Part shown: in pieces, positions 1-7,500 of the stretch
How positions within the stretch are numbered: position 1 is the stretch's first letter
Layout: each line of letters starts with the position of its first letter
NCBI GenBank assembly: GCA_963843945.1
Contig: CAWJMF010000002.1
Location: 2,108,001 to 2,172,000, forward strand
DNA from: CAWJMF01 sp963843945
GTDB taxonomy: Bacteria > Vulcanimicrobiota > Vulcanimicrobiia > Vulcanimicrobiales > Vulcanimicrobiaceae
Length of the DNA stretch: 64,000 nt
Direction: 5' to 3'
The notes under the pieces: generated by a model
Told to the model about the DNA's origin: nothing
The model's database searches: none
Seen by the model: only the letters and a program-made list of their open reading frames with translations
Made by a program: the position numbers and the translations under genes

Positions 1-663
1 CGCTAGCGTGAAAAACTTGATGGCGAGGCGGTTCCTTGTCCCTTCCATGAATGCAGGTTGGCTGCGCAGCATGAGCGCGAAAAATCGGCTGTGCCGCCGC
101 TCGTCCTTGCACCAATTATCGAAGTATCGGAAGATCGGGTGGAATCCGTATTCGGCGTGACGCTTGAGGTGGTCCGAGATGTTCTGGTAGCGGTAGAAGC
201 CCACGATCTCCGAGAGGTACGTCGTGACGAAGATCCACTTCGGGTGCATGTACTGCAGCCCGGCGACGTTCGGCAGTTTCGCCAAATCGAAGCGCCGGCC
301 CATCTGACGCATCACGAAGTTGAGGAACGACGAGTGCCGCGCTTCGTCGCGCGACATGCACTTGTAGATAGCGGAGAGCGTTCGGTCGTCGAGTTTCTTA
401 TGAACGTCGCTATAGAGAAGACAGCCCGAGAACTCTCCGATCGCCGAGCGGTGCAAGAACTCGTAAAACTCGGCCCAAAGCGGCTCGTAATCGAGATCGA
501 GCGCGTCCTCTTCCCAGCGAAAGTGCTGCCGATTGTGGTCTGCTTCGAACTCGGCCCGCAGCGCGTCGAACTCTTCGCGTACCCAATCGATCGAGAGGGC
601 GTTGAGAAGATCGATATCGGTCCGATAGAGCCTCGGCGCCAGTATCTGCGGGGCTTGCGACAT
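1..663 (-). CDS. acsF: Mg-protoporphyrin IX monomethyl ester aerobic cyclase AcsF (3' end cut by window)
   Basis: Leftward gene whose ATG is at 661-663; 221 codons are visible and the C-terminus lies beyond base 1. AcsF is the O2-dependent diiron cyclase that forms the isocyclic ring of (bacterio)chlorophyll. Two ExxH diiron motifs are readable, EARH at about residues 107-110 and ERRH at 188-191, with the family signature around GEFSGCLLYSDV (77-87). The family is about 350 residues, so roughly a third is missing here through truncation, not decay. The ATG overlaps the bchM stop by one base (TAATG), so the two genes are translationally coupled. AcsF implies bacteriochlorophyll synthesis in oxic conditions. 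The identification rests on recalled family motifs. Confidence 0.93.
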   Translation of the reverse strand, partial: MSQAPQILAPRLYRTDIDLLNALSIDWVREEFDALRAEFEADHNRQHFRWEEDALDLDYEPLWAEFYEFLHRSAIGEFSGCLLYSDVHKKLDDRTLSAIYKCMSRDEARHSSFLNFVMRQMGRRFDLAKLPNVAGLQYMHPKWIFVTTYLSEIVGFYRYQNISDHLKRHAEYGFHPIFRYFDNWCKDERRHSRFFALMLRSQPAFMEGTRNRLAIKFFTLA

Positions 664-1415
664 TACTTTCGACGGACGGCTTCGAACAGGCACGAGTCGT
701 AGAAAAAACGCTTTACCCGGTGGATGCGGGTCACCTTATAACCGGCGCGGTTGAGCACCAGCTCCACGTCGTCGTACGACAGGAGATAGAGGTTCGTCAT
801 GCGATTTTTCTTGTGAAAATAACGCCGCCCGATCTCCATCCAAAATGCGTTGAAGGGCGTGCGCAGCGCGAACGATCCGACGACCTTATGCGAAGCCGCC
901 GCTGCCAGGATCTCGAGCATCTTGCGGACCTCGGCGTAGGGGTAGTGGAACAGCACGTCGAGACAGCAGACGAGGTCGTACGAACGCGGGACGGGCCGCA
1001 GCGACGCAAGGTCGCCGACGAAGAACTGGGGATCGGGACCGCGCGTGCGATCCTTCGTGTTGTAGCGCGCGAACGAGACCATCGGCGCCGAGACGTCGAA
1101 GCCGTCGACCCTGCAGCCCCGATCGGCCAGTCGTAGCGAGAGCGCTCCGGTCCCGCATCCGGCATCGAGCGCCGTACGGTGCTCGTCACCGGCAATCCAC
1201 TCCAGCACCTGGTCCATCGCCTGTTCGTGTCCGTCGCGGATGACGCGCCAGATCGGCGGGATGCGCCCGCTACCGTAGATCGCGGTCCAGCGCGAGAAGC
1301 CGGAGGTCTGAAAATAGTTCGACACGCGCTCGGTCGTCGGCGAGCGCGTGGCGCTGTCGAACAGAAAAGGGTGTTCGAGTGCGGGAGCCGTTACGGCGGG
1401 CTCGGTCTGCTGCAC
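663..1415 (-). CDS. bchM: Mg-protoporphyrin IX O-methyltransferase BchM
   Basis: A SAM-dependent methyltransferase of about 250 residues that methylates Mg-protoporphyrin IX, the step just before AcsF. The SAM-binding motif LDAGCGTGALSL is at about residues 83-94, and the BchM-typical N-terminal block ending RWTAIYGSG is present. The frame is open back to an ATG at 1493, but that start overlaps the operator centred at 1486.5. GGAAAGG at 1425-1431 lies about 9 nt before a GTG at 1415, which I prefer; GTG 1421 is an alternative. It is first in the leftward bchM-acsF operon. Function is firm, the start moderately so. Confidence 0.92.
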   Translation of the reverse strand: MQQTEPAVTAPALEHPFLFDSATRSPTTERVSNYFQTSGFSRWTAIYGSGRIPPIWRVIRDGHEQAMDQVLEWIAGDEHRTALDAGCGTGALSLRLADRGCRVDGFDVSAPMVSFARYNTKDRTRGPDPQFFVGDLASLRPVPRSYDLVCCLDVLFHYPYAEVRKMLEILAAAASHKVVGSFALRTPFNAFWMEIGRRYFHKKNRMTNLYLLSYDDVELVLNRAGYKVTRIHRVKRFFYDSCLFEAVRRK

Positions 1416-1450
1416 TGCCACACACCTTTCCAAGGATGAGGAGTGCGTAA

Positions 1451-1522
1451 AGCGTAGCGAGAGACGACCGCGAATCGCGGTGACAGCGGTCACCCGGACG
1501 CGGCCGGAGCCGTGTGTACCAT
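1451..1522. promoter_or_regulatory. Divergent bchM / psiE promoter with GGTGA-N6-TCACC operator
   Basis: The palindrome GGTGACAGCGGTCACC occupies 1479-1494. Leftward, TACGCT (1456 down to 1451) is a candidate -10 for bchM; rightward, TACCAT (1517-1522) is a candidate -10 for the PsiE-like gene. Both begin 30.5 bp from the operator centre, so one bound dimer would sit near -41.5 for both promoters, the class II position for Crp/Fnr activators. Neither promoter has a good -35, consistent with activator dependence. The palindrome is read directly; the regulatory role is inferred. Confidence 0.7.
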
Positions 1523-1528
1523 AGGTTC

Positions 1529-2068
1529 ATGAAGGCGGAGACGCGCCAACAAAGTTCCGAGCCGTCGCCGAACGCGCTCGGCTGGCGTCTGCCGGTGGCG
1601 TTCCTCGTCGGTGCGGAGCGGGCGATCTTCGCGCTCGTCGGCGCGTTGTTCTTCGTCGCCGCCTTTGCACTCGCTCTGCGCTCGACCGCCAATTTAGGAG
1701 CGCTGATCTGGGGACCGCGCGACGAGATGATCGCTGCGGGCACGGCCTTTCTCAACCTGATGCTGCTCGTCTTGATGATGGTCGAACTGGCCTACACCGT
1801 GATCGTCTCGCTGCAAGGGAAGGTACTCTCGGCGGGTCCGTTCCTGATCGTCGGACTCATCGCGGTCATCCGGCGCATTCTCGTCATCACGATCGGCGAC
1901 GTCAACCCCGGCGCCGTAACGCCGTCCGCCGGAAAATCTGCGCTTTCGCTCGGTTCCCAGCCGATCGAGCTCGCGATCCTGACGATCGTCGTGCTGGTCT
2001 TAGTGGGTTCGATCGTCATCCTGCGCGAGCGGCCGCTGCCGGGCGGTTTGCTCGAAGGCGAACCCTAG
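1529..2068 (+). CDS. PsiE-like integral membrane protein
   Basis: A 179-residue hydrophobic protein with about four predicted membrane segments, resembling the phosphate-starvation-inducible PsiE family, whose biochemical role is poorly known. The frame also has a GTG at 1514, but ATG 1529 is preferred because the candidate -10 (TACCAT, 1517-1522) ends only 6 nt before it. The transcript would therefore be nearly leaderless, and no ribosome binding site is visible. It diverges from bchM and shares its operator, so it may be co-expressed with pigment genes. Its 3' end is 7 bp from the end of the convergent crtE. The family call is a resemblance, not proof. Confidence 0.65.
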   Translation: MKAETRQQSSEPSPNALGWRLPVAFLVGAERAIFALVGALFFVAAFALALRSTANLGALIWGPRDEMIAAGTAFLNLMLLVLMMVELAYTVIVSLQGKVLSAGPFLIVGLIAVIRRILVITIGDVNPGAVTPSAGKSALSLGSQPIELAILTIVVLVLVGSIVILRERPLPGGLLEGEP

Positions 2069-2075
2069 AGACGAG

Positions 2076-3173
2076 CTAGGCGATGGCCTTTGAAGTCTGC
2101 GCCGGAGCGAACATCGCACGCACGCTTCCGGCCCGGTCCAGCCGATGCCGTTGCGCGATGCGCTCGGCTTGCCGGAAATGCACCGCGCAGGCGCGCTCCG
2201 CAGCGCGGCGCGCGCCAAGTTCGTCCAGCGCCTCGGCCACCCGCTCGATGTCGCTGCGCTCGAGCACTTCGAAACGCGCGTAGCGGGCGGCTATCGCCGA
2301 GCGCGCCGCCGAAGGCGGACCCGCGAGCGCCCAAACGATCGGAAACGTCCACTTGCGGCGCGCGATATCCGATGCAATTCCCGCGATGTCGTCGCGAATC
2401 TGAAAGGCGCGACCGTAGGCGCGTCCGACTTGAGCGAACGCCCCGGCGCGCACCGGGTCGCTGCCGGCCGAGAGCGCACCGAGTTCGCAGGCCGCTCCGA
2501 AGAGCACCGCCGTTTTCCCCTCGATCATCGCCAAATACGCTTCGAGGGTGACGTTGCGGGCGGATTCGAATCCGAGATCGTACCCTTGGCCGGCGCACAT
2601 CGCCAAGTTCGCGCCTTGCAAGACGCGCGCGGTCGCCATGACCCGTTCGAGCGGCGCCCCGCCGCTGTTACGTAAGAGGGTCAGGTAGGTGACGGCACAG
2701 ATTGCGTCGCCGGCGTTCACGCCGTTGGGGAGACCGTAGCGGGACCAAACCGTTTGACGGCCGCGCCGCACTTCGTCGCCGTCCTCGATGTCGTCGTGAA
2801 CCAGCGAGTAGTTATGCAAGAGCTCGATCGACAGTGCGCCGTCGAGCGCCGACTCGTAGGTTCCACCCTCGTCGAACGCAACTTGCAACAGCAAGCGCGG
2901 CCGCAAGCGCTTACCGCGCAGGGCCGCGTCCTCGCAGCCGATTCCGAAATGCCAAAGGACGTGTTCCGAAACGGGCGACTCGAAGCGCGCCATGAGCGTC
3001 GTCACCGTTTCCGCCAGCGCGCGTTCGTAGCGCAGCATGGTGGCCGCGTCCACGCTCGGCTGCGCAGCCGCCGGCGCGTACCTGGCCGCCCGTAAGTCGC
3101 GCGCATGCCGCGAAGACGTCGCCGCGTCGAGCGCGTCGGTGAAATCGGTTATACGCAACGCGGGTTGTTCCAT
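2076..3173 (-). CDS. crtE: Geranylgeranyl diphosphate synthase (polyprenyl synthetase)
   Basis: A 365-residue trans-prenyltransferase supplying GGPP for carotenoids and for the geranylgeranyl/phytyl tail of bacteriochlorophyll. The first Asp-rich motif DDIED is at residues 127-131 and the second is DDIAG at 261-265. The second lacks the final Asp, as in many bacterial polyprenyl synthetases. The reading frame is open upstream to 3482, but ATG 3173 gives the natural N-terminus and has AAAGG about 12 nt before it; the longer version would run into the operator at 3231-3246. Chain length cannot be read with certainty, but placement with crtB and bchP/bchG supports GGPP. Confidence 0.85.
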   Translation of the reverse strand: MEQPALRITDFTDALDAATSSRHARDLRAARYAPAAAQPSVDAATMLRYERALAETVTTLMARFESPVSEHVLWHFGIGCEDAALRGKRLRPRLLLQVAFDEGGTYESALDGALSIELLHNYSLVHDDIEDGDEVRRGRQTVWSRYGLPNGVNAGDAICAVTYLTLLRNSGGAPLERVMATARVLQGANLAMCAGQGYDLGFESARNVTLEAYLAMIEGKTAVLFGAACELGALSAGSDPVRAGAFAQVGRAYGRAFQIRDDIAGIASDIARRKWTFPIVWALAGPPSAARSAIAARYARFEVLERSDIERVAEALDELGARRAAERACAVHFRQAERIAQRHRLDRAGSVRAMFAPAQTSKAIA

Positions 3174-3203
3174 CGGTTTGCGCGACCTTTGCGGGTGGGA
3201 TCT

Positions 3204-3246
3204 ACTATGCCGCAAAGCTCGTGCCGCGCGCGTGACGGCAGTCACC
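3204..3246 (-). promoter_or_regulatory. crtE promoter with Crp/Fnr-type operator
   Basis: CGTGACGGCAGTCACC occupies 3231-3246 and keeps both GTGA and TCAC half-sites with a 6-bp spacer. On the leftward strand CATAGT (3209 down to 3204) is a candidate -10 beginning 29.5 bp from the operator centre (3238.5). This is the same geometry as at bchF and bchL. It lies between crtE and the end of the BMP lipoprotein gene. Confidence 0.65.
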
Positions 3247-3262
3247 GGAAAAAGCCGGGCGC

Positions 3263-4285
3263 CTATTGCGCTCCAGGCGTGAAGTTTGCCAGCTGGCTTC
3301 GATTCGCGGGCGGTTTGAGCGTACCGCGCACGATCGCACTTTGCAGACGCTCCAAACGCGCGATCGTCGCCGCACCGACGAGCTCGCGCGTGCGGTCGAA
3401 GCCGCTCAACTGCACCGCGCCGTCGGCCAGCCCGAGTTCGACGTGGCCGCTCACCGGCTTGTGCGCGATCGTCTCGAGGCAAACGCGCTCGGCGGCGCGA
3501 TCCACTCGTTTGACGACGCTGGCCAGCACGCGGCCCGGGGCGAGTGCGGCTTGATCGGCATCGGCCCCGATGGCGTAGCCTCCACCCGGCTCCCTCGTCG
3601 CCGCGATGGCTCCCAGGCCGGCCTTACCGGCGACGACGTAGACGACGTCGACGCCGCTCGCGAAAAGCTCGCGCGCGATGCTTTTCGCGCGGTCCGCATC
3701 CGCGAACGAGCCGACGTACCGGGTGCGGACGCGGACCCGGGCATCGATCTCGCGCGCGCCCGCGACGAAACCCGCCTCCGCCGCGTCCAGCGGCGCGAGC
3801 GGCGCTCCGCCCAGGAACGCAATCCGCTTGGTTCGCGAAAATTGCGCCGCAAGGGCGCCCGCCAAGAACGAACCGTCCTGCTCGTTGAACGTGATCGACT
3901 CGACGTTCGGCGCGTTTACCGTGCCGCCGACGAGCGCGAAGTGCGTCTCCTCAAAACGGCGCGCGACGGATGCCAGGTCCGGCGTCAGGGAGTTGCCGAC
4001 GGCGATCACGGCGTCGAAGTCCTGGGTGGCGAGCAGGGTGAGCTGCGCTTCGTAGTCGTTCCGGGATTTGGGAACCGCCGTCGCGACCTCGACCCCGGTC
4101 TGCTTCGCGCAGTCCGCTAAACCGGCCGCCGCCGTCTGATTGAACGAGTGGTCGTCGAGCCCCGCCGCATCGGTCAGCAGCGCAATGCGCGTCTTGGGCA
4201 AGGCGCTGGCCTTGTTCGCGCAGCCCGTGACCGGACAAGCGAAGGCGAGCAACAGGATGCCGGCGAGAACCGAACGGGCAAACAT
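3263..4285 (-). CDS. BMP-family (purine nucleoside type) substrate-binding lipoprotein
   Basis: A 340-residue lipoprotein. The N-terminal signal ends in the lipobox VTGC, so the mature protein is predicted to be membrane-anchored. The body matches the basic membrane protein (BMP/Med) substrate-binding family, with the N-terminal block LLTDAAGLDDHSFNQ and repeated Rossmann-like halves. Members normally deliver nucleosides or related ligands to an ABC transporter, but no permease or ATPase gene lies nearby. ATG 4285 is chosen because it starts the signal peptide directly; a longer frame reaches 4339. It sits within the carotenoid part of the cluster for no obvious reason, so the ligand is unknown. 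Confidence 0.8.
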   Translation of the reverse strand: MFARSVLAGILLLAFACPVTGCANKASALPKTRIALLTDAAGLDDHSFNQTAAAGLADCAKQTGVEVATAVPKSRNDYEAQLTLLATQDFDAVIAVGNSLTPDLASVARRFEETHFALVGGTVNAPNVESITFNEQDGSFLAGALAAQFSRTKRIAFLGGAPLAPLDAAEAGFVAGAREIDARVRVRTRYVGSFADADRAKSIARELFASGVDVVYVVAGKAGLGAIAATREPGGGYAIGADADQAALAPGRVLASVVKRVDRAAERVCLETIAHKPVSGHVELGLADGAVQLSGFDRTRELVGAATIARLERLQSAIVRGTLKPPANRSQLANFTPGAQ

Positions 4286-4329
4286 GGTTGGAGCATGTAC
4301 GCCCCGGGAGGTTGATCGCCTGCGACCGA

Positions 4330-4372
4330 GCGGACGCAAGTCACAGAGGGTTACCGGTGCGCCTGCTATGGT
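4330..4372 (+). promoter_or_regulatory. Promoter of the crtB operon with a half-conserved operator
   Basis: The right half-site TCACA (4341-4345) is intact, while the left half (4330-4334, GCGGA) is degenerate. A good candidate -10, TATGGT at 4367-4372, begins 29.5 bp from the inferred centre (4337.5). That is exactly the spacing seen at the stronger sites, and it is the main reason for calling this site. Confidence 0.5.
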
Positions 4373-4423
4373 GCTCGCAGCACGGTCTGCATTTTGGAAG
4401 CCTTCGCACGAGAGAGGGAAAGC

Positions 4424-4906
4424 ATGGGCGTCTTCGCCGCTGTGAGCCTACCCCTGGCGCCGGTGCCGCGCGCGGGAGCCTACGATATCGCGCGCGACAT
4501 CGTTGCGAGCTATCCCGGAACGCGCAACGTCGCGCTTGACGATGCGACCGGCGTAGTGACCTTCGAGCTACATTTTCCCGGCAACTTGAGCGGCCTGGTC
4601 GAACGCCTGAGCAACCGCTACATCGCGGTCGGCGAACGCGCGGGGATCTCGGTGCCGGTCACGAGCCTGGCGCCCGAGCGCGTTCTCTCGGAGGCCGCCG
4701 CCGCGCAGCGCGTGGTCGATGGGCCTGACGTTTGGGACGCTCAGTTTCCGCGCGGCAGCTACGTGCTGTCCGCGCGTCTGTCCCCGGGGCGGATCGAAGC
4801 CTCCATCGAACCGCGTACGGAAGCGATGCATCAGATCTACGACAGCCTGCTGAGCCTCGGCCTCGTGGGCCAAGAACCCGGAACGCCGCTCAACGGAGCA
4901 TCGTAA
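4424..4906 (+). CDS. Uncharacterised protein at the head of the crtB operon
   Basis: A 160-residue protein that I do not recognise. ATG 4424 follows a strong ribosome binding site (AGAGAGGGAAAGC); a TTG at 4394 is possible but less likely. It has no signal peptide, membrane segment or cysteine. Two stretches, at about residues 30-75 and 110-155, look like short beta-alpha-beta units, loosely recalling ferredoxin-like or HMA-type folds without metal-binding cysteines. The stop is one base from the predicted CTG start of crtB, so the two are probably co-translated. It has its own Crp/Fnr-type promoter. A role in carotenoid or pigment metabolism is inferred from position only. Confidence 0.75.
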   Translation: MGVFAAVSLPLAPVPRAGAYDIARDIVASYPGTRNVALDDATGVVTFELHFPGNLSGLVERLSNRYIAVGERAGISVPVTSLAPERVLSEAAAAQRVVDGPDVWDAQFPRGSYVLSARLSPGRIEASIEPRTEAMHQIYDSLLSLGLVGQEPGTPLNGAS

Positions 4907-4907
4907 G

Positions 4908-5795
4908 CTGCAGGCCTCGGCACTCGACGTCTCACCGCTTTCCCTCACCGACCTAGCCGACGTCGAGTCGAGCTACCGTATTTGCCGTGAGATCGCGAAG
5001 GAACATTCGAAGACGTTCTACTTCGCCGCGCATTTTCTGACCGCGGAAAAACGGCGTGCCATCTGGGCGGTGTACGCCTTCTGCCGTATCGCCGACGACA
5101 TCGTCGACTCGTCCGCGCCGGCCGCCGAGCGGCTGGCGGCGCTCGACGATTGGCAGGCCCGCCTCTACGCCGCGTACGACGGGCGGCCCGATCACAGCGT
5201 CATGGTCGGATTCGCCGACGCAGTGCGGCTGTTCGACATTCCGCTTCAACCGGCCGTCGCGCTCTTGCGCGGCGCCCGCAGCGACGTGACGGTGCGCCGC
5301 TACGAAACGTACGAGGAACTGCTCGACTACTGCTACCTGGTCGCTTCGACCGTGGGACTGCTGACCTGCCCCATCCTCGGCCACGAACCGAGCGCCCCCG
5401 AATACGGGGTCGCGCTCGGACGGGCGATGCAGCTGACGAACATCTTGCGCGACGTCGGTGAAGACGCGCGGGCCGGCCGCATCTACTTGCCGGCCGAGGA
5501 TCTGCGCCGCTTCTCGTACCCGGAGAGCAGCCTCTTGGCCGGCACGATCGACGATAACTTCGTCGCTCTCATGAAATTCCAGATCGCTCGCGTCCGCCGC
5601 CTTTACGAAGAAGCCGCGCCGGGCATCGACCTCCTGGCACCGAGCAGTCGCTTTACGGTCCGTCTCGCGTTCTTGCTCTATCGCCGCATCTTGAACGAGA
5701 TCGAGCGCAACGGATACGATGTTTTCACCCGGCGCGCCTTCGTCCCCATGCGCGCGAAACTCGCAACGGCGATGACCGCCGGCTTGCTGCATTAA
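4908..5795 (+). CDS. crtB: Phytoene synthase CrtB, predicted CTG start
   Basis: Squalene/phytoene synthase family enzyme that condenses two GGPP to phytoene. Family blocks are clear: HSKTFYFAAHF, YAFCRIADDIVD (first Asp-rich motif) and NILRDVGEDARAGRIYLP (second). The frame has no ATG, GTG or TTG between the in-frame stop at 4851-4853 and a GTG at 5070, yet conserved enzyme sequence begins at least 80 bp before 5070. CTG 4908 supplies the normal N-terminus, has GGAG 9 nt upstream (4895-4898) and follows the upstream stop by one base. ATT 4980 is the other possibility. Starting at 4908 gives 295 residues, normal for the family. Confidence 0.88.
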   Translation: MQASALDVSPLSLTDLADVESSYRICREIAKEHSKTFYFAAHFLTAEKRRAIWAVYAFCRIADDIVDSSAPAAERLAALDDWQARLYAAYDGRPDHSVMVGFADAVRLFDIPLQPAVALLRGARSDVTVRRYETYEELLDYCYLVASTVGLLTCPILGHEPSAPEYGVALGRAMQLTNILRDVGEDARAGRIYLPAEDLRRFSYPESSLLAGTIDDNFVALMKFQIARVRRLYEEAAPGIDLLAPSSRFTVRLAFLLYRRILNEIERNGYDVFTRRAFVPMRAKLATAMTAGLLH

Positions 5796-5798
5796 CCC

Positions 5799-6881
5799 GT
5801 GTCCAAAGCGCTCGCTGTGATGTTACGCAAGAGCACCCCGGTCTACCGGGACCTCTGGATCGAGCAATCGCGTACCGGCTTCGCGACCGAACCCAAGGCC
5901 GAAGTCGTCTCGCAGCACCTCGGATACTGGGAGGCCATCGTCAAGGCCGTCGACGCGGACGAGTTTTCGGAGCTCACGAAGCTGGCTCGCGAAGCGGGGC
6001 GTTACCAGTCGATGCAGGGACTCGATCTCGCCGCCGCAGTGACCCGCACGGTCGAAGCGACGAACATGATCGAGATCGCTCTGCTCGAAGCCAACCGCGA
6101 CGGAGACTCACCGCTCGACATCATCAGCGAGATCGCCGACCTGCGCTCGATGATCGTGATGGCCGTGGTCTCGGGTTACAACGCCGCGCTCAGCCCCGCG
6201 ACCGAACGGCCTGCGAAATCGAGCGAGCAGCTGCGCGCCACCCTCATGCGTTCGCCCGAAAAATACTCGGTCGTGACGCTCAAGGCGGGCAACGAGATCG
6301 GCCCGCTCTACGACCAAGAGATGCGCTTCTACGCGATCGAGAGCGGCAAGCTCCGGATTTACAATCTGCTCCCGAACGGCCGGACGATTACGCTTTCGAT
6401 CTTGAGCGAGGGCGACGTTTTTTTCCAGTGGCGCTCGCAAAGCGGCAGCCTCTCTTGCATCTGCGCGGAGTCGATGCAGCCTTCCCGCGTCATCGTCGTC
6501 TCGGACAAGGACTTGATCGAATTGCTCGGCTCGCAGCCCACCGCCGCGGTCGACGTGATCGCAAACTTCGCGCGGCGGCTGACCGAGAGCCAAGTCATCA
6601 TCGAAGAGCTGATGAACAACAGCGTCAATCTGCGCTTGTACCGGACGCTGCTGGAGCTGGCGCGCGAATTCGGTCGCGGGACGAGCGGGAACGGCGTGCT
6701 GATCGACGTTCCGCTGACGCACCAGCGTTTGGCGGACATGATCGGGAGCAACCGCGTGACGGTGACCCGCAAGCTGATCGAACTGCAGAAACGCGGCGTC
6801 GTTGCGGCGCGCGGCAGCGGCTCGATCGAGATCCTGGACCTAGACGCTTTGAATCGGTTGACGCTCCAAGCGAACGACTGA
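5799..6881 (+). CDS. Crp/Fnr-family regulator with N-terminal helical domain and NtcA-like recognition helix
   Basis: A 360-residue regulator starting with GTG 3 nt after crtB. Residues 1-135 are an all-helical region resembling RsbRD-type sensor N-termini. Residues about 145-270 form a cNMP-binding-type beta roll, and 300-345 the Crp winged helix (LTHQRLADMIGSNRVTVTR). The recognition helix carries RVTVTR (319-324), with Val where Crp has Glu. As I recall it, this resembles NtcA, which reads GTA-N8-TAC, so a target different from GGTGA is expected. No cysteine cluster for an Fe-S centre is visible and the ligand is unknown. Its 3' end overlaps the convergent PlsY-like gene by 42 bp. Confidence 0.82.
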   Translation: MSKALAVMLRKSTPVYRDLWIEQSRTGFATEPKAEVVSQHLGYWEAIVKAVDADEFSELTKLAREAGRYQSMQGLDLAAAVTRTVEATNMIEIALLEANRDGDSPLDIISEIADLRSMIVMAVVSGYNAALSPATERPAKSSEQLRATLMRSPEKYSVVTLKAGNEIGPLYDQEMRFYAIESGKLRIYNLLPNGRTITLSILSEGDVFFQWRSQSGSLSCICAESMQPSRVIVVSDKDLIELLGSQPTAAVDVIANFARRLTESQVIIEELMNNSVNLRLYRTLLELAREFGRGTSGNGVLIDVPLTHQRLADMIGSNRVTVTRKLIELQKRGVVAARGSGSIEILDLDALNRLTLQAND

Positions 6882-7481
6882 CGGTTCGAGGCGCTTGGGC
6901 CGTCGCATGACCGGCTCGCTGCCTTCGCTCAAGCGCGCAAAATGCCCGAGATTTCTGGCCACGACCAGCAGCGCGACCACGAAGCCGTAGATCGCGCCGT
7001 CGACTCCGTAGAAACACCAGAGCCACACGAAGCTCGTTCCGGTCGCAAGGAACGTGCCGACGGATGCGTAGTTGCTCGAAACCGCGCCGACCAGCCAGAT
7101 AACCGCAAAGGCCACGGCGGCCGGCCAGCTTAACGCGCAGAGCGCGCCGAGCTGCACGGCGGCGCCGCTGCCTCCGCGAAAGCGCAGCCAGGGACAGTAG
7201 CAATGACCCAGTACGACGGCCAGCGCGGCGCCCAGCCCGATTAACCTTCCGCCGCCGTGCGCCGCGATGACGACCGGAATGAAACCTTGGAAGACGCTAA
7301 GCACCGGCACCAAGCCGCGTGCCAGACTGCCGAGCCGCTCGTCGAGCCCCGCGAAGAGCCACGCCGCCAGTGGGCCGAGCGGAATCGAGCCGAACAGAAA
7401 CGCGAAGATCAGCGCTCCGCCGAGCCGTACGAAAAAGTTCCCGTAGAACGGACCGTGCAGCAGCGCTTCGTCGACCGGCAT
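6840..7481 (-). CDS. PlsY-like membrane protein, probably not a standard acyltransferase
   Basis: A 213-residue polytopic membrane protein related to the glycerol-3-phosphate acyltransferase PlsY. Recognisable pieces are GSIPLGPLAAWL near the N-terminus, HCYCPWLRFRGGSGAA in the middle and FARLSEGSEP near the end. The GSGNxGxTN motif of loop 1 is missing and the GGKG core of loop 2 is GGSG, so acyl-phosphate chemistry is doubtful. The start ATG is at 7481. The last 42 bp overlap the end of the convergent regulator gene. A changed substrate or a structural role is possible; a decaying copy is less likely because the frame is intact. Confidence 0.65.
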   Translation of the reverse strand: MPVDEALLHGPFYGNFFVRLGGALIFAFLFGSIPLGPLAAWLFAGLDERLGSLARGLVPVLSVFQGFIPVVIAAHGGGRLIGLGAALAVVLGHCYCPWLRFRGGSGAAVQLGALCALSWPAAVAFAVIWLVGAVSSNYASVGTFLATGTSFVWLWCFYGVDGAIYGFVVALLVVARNLGHFARLSEGSEPVMRRPKRLEPSVVRLERQPIQSV

Positions 7482-7500
7482 CGTGCTCTTTTCTGGCGGT

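Noticed and set aside
719..735. GGTGG-N7-TCACC-like sequence inside bchM
   Set aside because: One arm is mismatched, the spacer is 7 instead of 6, and it lies in coding sequence with no promoter nearby.
4953..5792. 279-codon open frame on the minus strand opposite crtB
   Set aside because: Its translation is low in hydrophobic cores and rich in Arg/Asp/Val patterns typical of the antisense of GC-rich genes; crtB on the other strand has clear family motifs.
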